NCBI GenBank assembly: GCA_020438185.1
Contig: JAGQVC010000093.1
Coordinates: 1-6,794, forward strand
Direction of reading: 5' to 3'
DNA from: Bacteroidota bacterium
GTDB lineage: Bacteria > Bacteroidota > Bacteroidia > M30B66
Length of the DNA: 6,794 nucleotides
In this document: positions 1-4,737 of the stretch, in pieces
Layout: each line of letters opens with the position of its first letter
Numbering within the stretch: position 1 is the first letter of the stretch
Position numbers and translations under genes: made by a program
The notes under the pieces: generated by a model
Database searches by the model: none
What the model saw: the letters and a program-made list of their open reading frames with translations, nothing else
Told to the model about the DNA's origin: nothing

Positions 1-513
1 GAACGCTGGTGCGAATACTACCATAAAAAATACGGTGTTGACGTACGCTCACTCCGTTATCCAGGTTTAATTGGCTGGAAATCTGCGCCTGGCGGCGGAA
101 CTACCGATTATGCCGTGCATATATTTCATGAAGCGCTCGACAAAGGAAGCTACACCTCATTTTTAAGTGCCGACACGCAGTTACCGATGATGTATATGAG
201 CGACGGAATTAAAGCTACAATAGATATTATGCAGGCTTCGCCTGATAAAATTAAAATTCGCTCTGCATACAATCTGGCAGGCTTTAGTTTTAGTCCTGAA
301 GAACTTGCTGCCGTAATCCGCGAAAGCATTCCGGAATTTAAGATTGATTACGCACCTGATTACCGTCAGCAAATTGCCGATTCATGGCCGGCATCAATAG
401 ATGATTCAGCTGCCAGAAATGACTGGGGCTGGAAACCGGATTTTAATCTTCGCAGCATGGCTGCGGATATGCTTCTAAACCTGAAAGCCCTTCGGGAAGC
501 CGAGCACCATTGA
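1..513 (+). CDS. tdh: L-threonine 3-dehydrogenase, short-chain (NAD-dependent epimerase-like) type, 3' part
   Basis: The 5' end lies outside the window; 170 codons are open from base 1 to the TGA at 511-513. The family oxidises L-threonine to 2-amino-3-ketobutyrate with NAD+, the first step of threonine breakdown to glycine and acetyl-CoA, in the cytosol. The visible part is the C-terminal half of the extended SDR fold. It holds the stretch after the YxxxK catalytic pair (YYHKKYGVDVRSLRYPG, from codon 6), the substrate-loop motif GGGTTDYAV, the LPMMYMSD motif, the IKIRSAYNLAG strand, and the C-terminal IADSWPASIDDSAA followed by DWGW. Together these are diagnostic of the epimerase-like threonine dehydrogenases common in Bacteroidota, as opposed to the zinc medium-chain TDH of E. 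coli. The Rossmann NAD site and the Tyr/Lys catalytic residues would be upstream. cysS follows after 65 bases on the same strand. The main alternative is another UDP-sugar-type epimerase, but the TDH-specific motifs make that unlikely. Confidence 0.9.
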   Translation, partial: ERWCEYYHKKYGVDVRSLRYPGLIGWKSAPGGGTTDYAVHIFHEALDKGSYTSFLSADTQLPMMYMSDGIKATIDIMQASPDKIKIRSAYNLAGFSFSPEELAAVIRESIPEFKIDYAPDYRQQIADSWPASIDDSAARNDWGWKPDFNLRSMAADMLLNLKALREAEHH

Positions 514-530
514 TTGAGTTCGTTTTTGGC

Positions 531-561
531 TTGTCTGACAAAGTTAAGCAAGGTAACTTCG
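531..561 (+). promoter_or_regulatory. Possible weak cysS promoter
   Basis: In the gap between the dehydrogenase stop and ATG 579 there is a TTG (531-533), a 20-base spacer, and TAACTTCG (554-561). The second element differs by one base from the Bacteroidota -7 consensus TAnnTTTG, and the spacing fits the 17-23 range seen in this phylum. It would give a leader of roughly 10-15 bases. A one-mismatch match in AT-rich sequence can easily arise by chance, and cysS may simply be transcribed from upstream of the dehydrogenase. Confidence 0.2.
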
Positions 562-578
562 CCCAATCTTTTCAAGCC

Positions 579-2090
579 ATGGCAGAACATCAATTGCTCG
601 TTTACAATACACTGAGTCGAAGTAAGGAAGTTTTTCAACCTTTGAACCCACCACATGTGGGTTTATATGTTTGTGGACCAACCGTTTACGGAGAAGCGCA
701 TTTGGGACATGCACGTCCTTACGTGACCTTTGATATTCTGAACCGCTACCTGACTCATCTGGGATACAAAGTGCGCTATGTGCGCAACATAACCGATGTT
801 GGACATCTTGAGAATGATGCCGATGAAGGAGAAGATAAAATTGCCAAAAAAGCACGTCTGGAACAACTTGAACCCATGGAAGTGGTTGAACTTTACACTG
901 GCAGCTTTCACGAGTCCATGCGCATGCTCAATAATCTCCCTCCGGGGATTGAACCCCGGGCCTCGGGACATATTCCGGAACAAATTGAAATGGTTGAGAA
1001 AATCATTAATAATGGTTTCGCATACGAAGCAAATGGCTCCGTTTATTTTGATGTGATTAGCTACAGTAAAAACAACGACTACGGCAAGCTTTCAGGGCGC
1101 GTTATAGAAGAACTGATTGCTGGCGCAGGCAATGAACGCCGCGAATTGAAGGAGCAGGACGAAAAGCGTAATCCGGCCGACTTTGCCTTGTGGAAAAAAG
1201 CCGATTCACGCCACATCATGCGCTGGAAATCGCCCTGGGGCGAAGGCTTCCCCGGATGGCATATCGAGTGCTCGGCCATGAGCTCCAAATACCTGGGCGA
1301 AACATTTGATATTCATGGTGGCGGAATGGACCTGGTTTTTCCCCACCACGAAAGTGAAATTGCCCAATCAAAAGGCAGCTGCGGCAAAGCTCCGGTGCGT
1401 TACTGGATGCACAATAATATGATTACCATCAACGGTCGCAAGATGGGTAAGTCTCTGGGTAATTTTATTACGCTGAAGGAGTTTTTTGATGGCAGCAATG
1501 CTTTGCTTGATCAGGCTTACAGCCCGATGACTATTCGCTTTTTTATTCTTCAGGCACATTACAGGAGCACGCTCGATTTCTCGAACGACGCACTTAAAGC
1601 GGCCGAAAAAGCTTATATCAAAATAATCAACGGACTTCGCTCCCTCAATCAGATTGAAGCACCCGAAAGCAATGAGGGCTCGGACGAGGCTTTACAAAAA
1701 CGGATTGATGACGCCGTGAAACAACTGTTTGAGGGAATGAACGATGACCTCAACACAGCTGTAAGCATGGCGGCTTTGTTCGACTTACTAAAAATTATCA
1801 ATTCGATTAAAGGAGGACAAATATTACCTGAACAAATCGGAGCCTCTGCCTGGTCGAAATTAGCCAGCCACTATCGCCTTTTTGTAAATGATATTTTTGG
1901 GTTGCTTGAAGAAAAAGGGAAAAGCGGCAATTTGATGAACAACCTGATGGAAGTGATTCTACAGGATTATTCTGATGCAAAAGCAAGAAAAGATTACGCA
2001 ACAGTTGACAGAATAAGAGCACAGGTAAAAAAAGAAGGCGTTGTTATTAAAGATTCTAAAACAGGAATAAGCTGGGATTATGAAGAATAA
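579..2090 (+). CDS. cysS: Cysteinyl-tRNA synthetase (CysRS)
   Basis: This class I synthetase charges tRNA-Cys with cysteine in the cytosol and is essential. Counting from ATG 579 it has 503 residues, usual for Bacteroidota. The start of the catalytic domain is YVCGPTVYG (C32), followed by the HIGH-type motif HLGH at 41-44. GWHIECSAM carries C231, and FPHHESE carries H256 and E260. C32, C231, H256 and E260 match the four zinc ligands of the E. coli enzyme, and the 231/256/260 spacing equals the E. coli 209/234/238 spacing. The KMSKS loop reads KMGKS at 288-292, a common variant. The rest is the helical DALR-type and C-terminal anticodon region. The frame is open upstream to a TTG at 510 that overlaps the preceding stop. 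ATG 579 was chosen because homology begins right after it (LLVYNTLSRSKEVF) and the extra 23 residues resemble nothing in the family. No strong Shine-Dalgarno is visible. The last 11 bases overlap the next gene. Confidence 0.97.
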   Translation: MAEHQLLVYNTLSRSKEVFQPLNPPHVGLYVCGPTVYGEAHLGHARPYVTFDILNRYLTHLGYKVRYVRNITDVGHLENDADEGEDKIAKKARLEQLEPMEVVELYTGSFHESMRMLNNLPPGIEPRASGHIPEQIEMVEKIINNGFAYEANGSVYFDVISYSKNNDYGKLSGRVIEELIAGAGNERRELKEQDEKRNPADFALWKKADSRHIMRWKSPWGEGFPGWHIECSAMSSKYLGETFDIHGGGMDLVFPHHESEIAQSKGSCGKAPVRYWMHNNMITINGRKMGKSLGNFITLKEFFDGSNALLDQAYSPMTIRFFILQAHYRSTLDFSNDALKAAEKAYIKIINGLRSLNQIEAPESNEGSDEALQKRIDDAVKQLFEGMNDDLNTAVSMAALFDLLKIINSIKGGQILPEQIGASAWSKLASHYRLFVNDIFGLLEEKGKSGNLMNNLMEVILQDYSDAKARKDYATVDRIRAQVKKEGVVIKDSKTGISWDYEE

Positions 2091-3066
2091 ATTTCTGATT
2101 CTGTTGCTCTTTCTTGCAGCATGCGGCGGAGGTGATGATAAACCTGTGGTAAATAATAACAGCCCTGATCAGCCTGCAAGGAAAATCATCAACCCGGAGA
2201 GGCCCGGCTTTTCATCCGATAGCGCCTATGCATACACAGCGGCTCAGGTTGCTTTTGGTCCGCGCATTCCCGGGACCGAAGCACATAAAAAATGCTCCGA
2301 ATATTTCATAGCAAAGCTTAAATCATTCGGAGCCGAAGTGATTGAACAACGCACCAGGGTTACTGTTCACACCGGTGAGGTATTCAATATTGTTAATATT
2401 ATGGCGCGTGTAAAACCTGAGCTTGAAAACAGAATAATGCTTTCGGCGCATTGGGATACGCGGCCAAATGCAGATCAGGATCAGAATAATCCGGATGCAA
2501 AATTTGATGGTGCCGTTGATGGTGCAGCATCTGCGGGTATTTTAATGGAAGTTGTGCGCCAACTTGCAGGAATGGATGCCCCAATTGGGGTTGATATTGT
2601 TCTTTTTGATGCAGAAGATTATGGTCATCCCCGTATTTCCGAATCGTACTGCCTTGGCTCGCAATACTTTGCAGCAAACCCACCTGTCGATGGCTACAAA
2701 CCAAAATACGGTATCCTCCTCGATATGGTTGCCGCTCCGGATGCAACATTTTATCGCGAAGGCTACTCTTCGCAATATGCCTCTCAAGTGCTCAACAGGG
2801 TTTGGAGTATTGCTGCGGAACTTGGTTACTCGAACCATTTTGTTAACCGGCCCGGTGGCCCAATAACCGACGACCATTATTTCATTAATACAATAATGGG
2901 AGTGCCAACTATTGATATAATCCACAACGACGAACGAACCAAGACCGGCTTTGGATATTACTGGCATACAACCGACGACAATATGCTGGCTGTAAATAAA
3001 TACACCATGCAGGCCGTCGGGGAAGTATTAATTGCTGTAATTTACAGCGAGAATTACCCCAATTAA
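2080..3066 (+). CDS. Type II glutaminyl cyclase (glutaminyl-peptide cyclotransferase), M28-fold zinc lipoprotein
   Basis: The product (328 residues) has a short signal peptide ending in the lipobox LAAC (C15), then GGGDDK, so it is an envelope lipoprotein facing the periplasm or cell surface. The family cyclises N-terminal glutamine of peptides to pyroglutamate with release of ammonia. Residues align with human glutaminyl cyclase as follows: H124 in AHWDTR; zinc-ligand Asp in VDGAAS (D147); DAED (E179 as catalytic Glu, D180 where the human zinc-ligand Glu sits); LLDMVAAP (D215); TDDH (D264/D265); and YWHTTDD (W295, zinc-ligand H296). The tryptophan before the last histidine, the DDH motif and the LLDMV strand favour cyclase over the two-zinc M28 aminopeptidases that share the fold. 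Such cyclases are known in Bacteroidota (for example Porphyromonas), where they mature exported proteins beginning with Gln. The ATG lies inside the end of cysS (GGATTATGAAGAATAA), suggesting co-transcription and translational coupling. Aminopeptidase activity is the main alternative. Confidence 0.85.
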   Translation: MKNKFLILLLFLAACGGGDDKPVVNNNSPDQPARKIINPERPGFSSDSAYAYTAAQVAFGPRIPGTEAHKKCSEYFIAKLKSFGAEVIEQRTRVTVHTGEVFNIVNIMARVKPELENRIMLSAHWDTRPNADQDQNNPDAKFDGAVDGAASAGILMEVVRQLAGMDAPIGVDIVLFDAEDYGHPRISESYCLGSQYFAANPPVDGYKPKYGILLDMVAAPDATFYREGYSSQYASQVLNRVWSIAAELGYSNHFVNRPGGPITDDHYFINTIMGVPTIDIIHNDERTKTGFGYYWHTTDDNMLAVNKYTMQAVGEVLIAVIYSENYPN

Positions 3067-3422
3067 TTGCTGCTGATTTTCAGGTATTTTCGGCGGTCAA
3101 CAATTTTACCCGAAAATTTATCCATTTTCATGATGCGGTAAGATTCGACTTTACAACCTTTATCCTCATCGCAGTAGGACAAACCTTCTCCGGTATTTTT
3201 AATGATCTTTTTACTGTTGTATTGGCGCATTGCCTTTACAATCCAGTATTTGCCCGATGAATCCGGACTAGCCGTCCATTCTTCACCGAAACGGTGAAAA
3301 TCAACAAATTTGGCGTATCTGATAGCATCTTCAGCTTCGAATTGAAGCGTGTCTCTTGATTCCCCGGCCCGGGCCACAAAGCATAAGCTTACAAAAAGTG
3401 CTGTTGTCAAAAATGCCTTCAT
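3063..3422 (-). CDS. Small exported protein of unknown function
   Basis: The product has 119 residues and I do not recognise its family. It begins with a clear signal peptide (MKAFLTTALFVSLCFVARA) with a likely signal peptidase I site ARA|GES at 19/20, giving a mature protein of about 100 residues in the periplasm or outside. The mature part is mixed and charged, with an N-terminal amphipathic stretch (EAEDAIRYAKFVDFHRFGEEW), a YWIVKAM strand, two cysteines six apart (C84, C90 in CDEDKGC) that could form a disulfide, and a basic C-terminus. The pairing of YWIVKAM with a late DKFSGKIVD vaguely recalls the PepSY pattern of a W-x-V strand followed by D-x-x-TG-x-V; this is a weak resemblance, not an assignment. 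The start ATG is preceded by an A-rich leader without a Shine-Dalgarno, as is usual in Bacteroidota. Its stop overlaps the convergent cyclase stop. The exported N-terminus and intact frame support a real gene. Confidence 0.75.
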   Translation of the reverse strand: MKAFLTTALFVSLCFVARAGESRDTLQFEAEDAIRYAKFVDFHRFGEEWTASPDSSGKYWIVKAMRQYNSKKIIKNTGEGLSYCDEDKGCKVESYRIMKMDKFSGKIVDRRKYLKISSN

Positions 3423-3568
3423 GCTGTTTTTTTTACAAATTAACGGATTCTCGATTTCTGTCTGCTAAATTCTTTAGAATTAAGGCTAACAATAACATGT
3501 TAAACACGAATATTTTGTTCTATTTGCAACGAAATTAATTCCTCTAAAAAAGTAGGAACCCTTAATTT
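3423..3568. promoter_or_regulatory. Divergent intergenic region with weak promoter-like elements
   Basis: This 146-base AT-rich gap must hold the promoters of both divergent genes. Toward the minus-strand gene, TTAATTTG (complement of 3436-3443) is one base from TAnnTTTG, but it lies close to the ATG and has no good TTG partner. Toward the plus-strand hydrolase gene, TCTATTTG (3519-3526) is one base off, also without a good -33 partner, and AGGA at 3554-3557 may serve as a weak ribosome-binding site for ATG 3569. A perfect inverted repeat AATTCT-TT-AGAATT (3468-3481) sits near the middle and could be an operator. None of these matches is strong alone. Confidence 0.35.
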
Positions 3569-4645
3569 ATGTTGAATTTATCCAATTCGAAATGGCTTGT
3601 CTTTGCAATGCTTGCATCTATTCAGGCATGCAAAAAATCGCCTTATCTTAATTCTGCATACGTTCCTCCATCCATTTCTGTTTCGTTCGATAGTTGCGTC
3701 CGCCCGCCGGTTCCTGATTATTCTCTTGATGACGCCTGGGCAGCTCTACCCTGGAAAAAAGATTTCGCAGACAGCGTTCCTCTTAAATCCCTTTCAGACA
3801 ATCAGAAATCTGCTAACGTAGACGTGTTTTTTGTGCACCCTACACTTTTTCTTGATAAATCGGATGACCGGAAATACCGCTGGAATGCCGATATTCAGGA
3901 CACTTCCATGAACCGAAAGGTTGAAACATCTTCCATTTTAAATCAGGCAACTGTGTTTAATGGTAGCTGCCGGGTATTCGCACCAAGGTACCGGCAGGCT
4001 CATATTTCTGCGTTTTTTTCAAGCGATAAAAAAAGTGGCGAAGCCGCATTGAATCTGGCTTATGAGGATGTTAAAAATGCTTTTGATTATTATTTAAAGC
4101 ATTTTAATCAGGGACGCCCTTTCATCATTGCCGGCCACAGTCAGGGAACCCGACACTCAGCCATGTTAATCCGTGATAAAATTGAAGGCACCGAATTGCA
4201 AAATAAACTCATTGCTGCCTATATCATCGGTATGCCGGTTCCCCGCGATTTTTTCAAAACACTTCCCGTTTGCGATCAGCCCGGCCAAATCGGTTGTTTC
4301 GTTACCTGGGCTACATATAGGGAAGGTTTTTTTCCAAAAAATTATGCTGCGTATCAGGGTGGTTGCTGCGTTAACCCGCTAAGCTGGACAACCAGTAATG
4401 AAAGGGTTTCCAGAAAAGATAATCTCGGCGGAATTACATGGAAATTTACAAACGTTGTCAGGAGAATTAACGGCGCTCAGATTAAAGATGGAATTCTTTG
4501 GGTTGATAAGCCCCACGTGCCCGGGAGGATGTTTATACGCCTCAAAAATTACCATGTTGCCGATTACAATTTATTCTGGTTTAATATCCGTGAAAACGTA
4601 AGAGTTCGGGTCGACAATTTCCTTGCTGCACATACAACAGAATGA
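3569..4645 (+). CDS. DUF3089-type alpha/beta-hydrolase lipoprotein
   Basis: The product has 358 residues. The N-terminus has a hydrophobic stretch ending SIQAC (C21) followed by KK, a slightly atypical lipobox (Gln at -2) but otherwise like a Bacteroidota lipoprotein. The mature part matches the DUF3089 pattern of the alpha/beta-hydrolase superfamily: VDVFFVHPT (about 84-92), then WNAD, FNGSCRVFAPRYRQA, AYEDVKNAFDYYL, and the nucleophile elbow GHSQG with S191. IAAYIIGMPVP follows it. A late NYHVADYN places H329 where the catalytic histidine is expected; I cannot assign the catalytic acid. The substrate is unknown; an esterase or lipase acting in the periplasm or at the cell surface is inferred from the fold only. 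AGGA lies about 11 bases before the ATG. The gene stands alone between a divergent neighbour and a separate promoter for the next gene, so nothing in the context specifies its role. Two cysteine-rich stretches (CDQPGQIGC and GGCC) could form disulfides, consistent with export. Confidence 0.85.
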   Translation: MLNLSNSKWLVFAMLASIQACKKSPYLNSAYVPPSISVSFDSCVRPPVPDYSLDDAWAALPWKKDFADSVPLKSLSDNQKSANVDVFFVHPTLFLDKSDDRKYRWNADIQDTSMNRKVETSSILNQATVFNGSCRVFAPRYRQAHISAFFSSDKKSGEAALNLAYEDVKNAFDYYLKHFNQGRPFIIAGHSQGTRHSAMLIRDKIEGTELQNKLIAAYIIGMPVPRDFFKTLPVCDQPGQIGCFVTWATYREGFFPKNYAAYQGGCCVNPLSWTTSNERVSRKDNLGGITWKFTNVVRRINGAQIKDGILWVDKPHVPGRMFIRLKNYHVADYNLFWFNIRENVRVRVDNFLAAHTTE

Positions 4646-4687
4646 TTTTGTGTCAGGCAAACCAGTAATAAATTTTTCTTTTACACC

Positions 4688-4716
4688 TTGTTGCTTTATT
4701 CAAATTCGTAAGTTTG
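4688..4716 (+). promoter_or_regulatory. Bacteroidota-type promoter of the lysyl oxidase gene
   Basis: TTG at 4688-4690, an 18-base spacer, and an exact TAnnTTTG element, TAAGTTTG at 4709-4716, match the -33/-7 arrangement used by the primary sigma factor of Bacteroidota. Transcription would begin near 4722, leaving a leader of about 15 bases, A-rich before ATG 4738 (ACACCACAAAAA) and without a Shine-Dalgarno, as is usual in the phylum. It is the best promoter match noticed in the window's intergenic sequence and makes the downstream gene its own transcription unit. The rest of the 92-base gap (4646-4737) shows no hairpin terminator. Confidence 0.55.
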
Positions 4717-4737
4717 ATTAGCAAAACACCACAAAAA

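Noticed and set aside
510..578. TTG start at 510 extending CysRS by 23 residues and overlapping the upstream stop
   Set aside because: The added residues have no resemblance to the family, whose homology starts just after ATG 579.
942..959. GC-rich hairpin CCGGGG-ATTGAA-CCCCGG
   Set aside because: It lies inside cysS, encodes the family-typical PPGIEPR stretch and has no T-run after it, so it is not a terminator.
1440..1454. KMGKS in place of KMSKS in CysRS
   Set aside because: A frequent natural variant that keeps both lysines and the second serine; not a sign of a defective enzyme.
4646..4687. Terminator after the DUF3089 gene
   Set aside because: No inverted repeat followed by a T-run was found; only scattered T-rich sequence.
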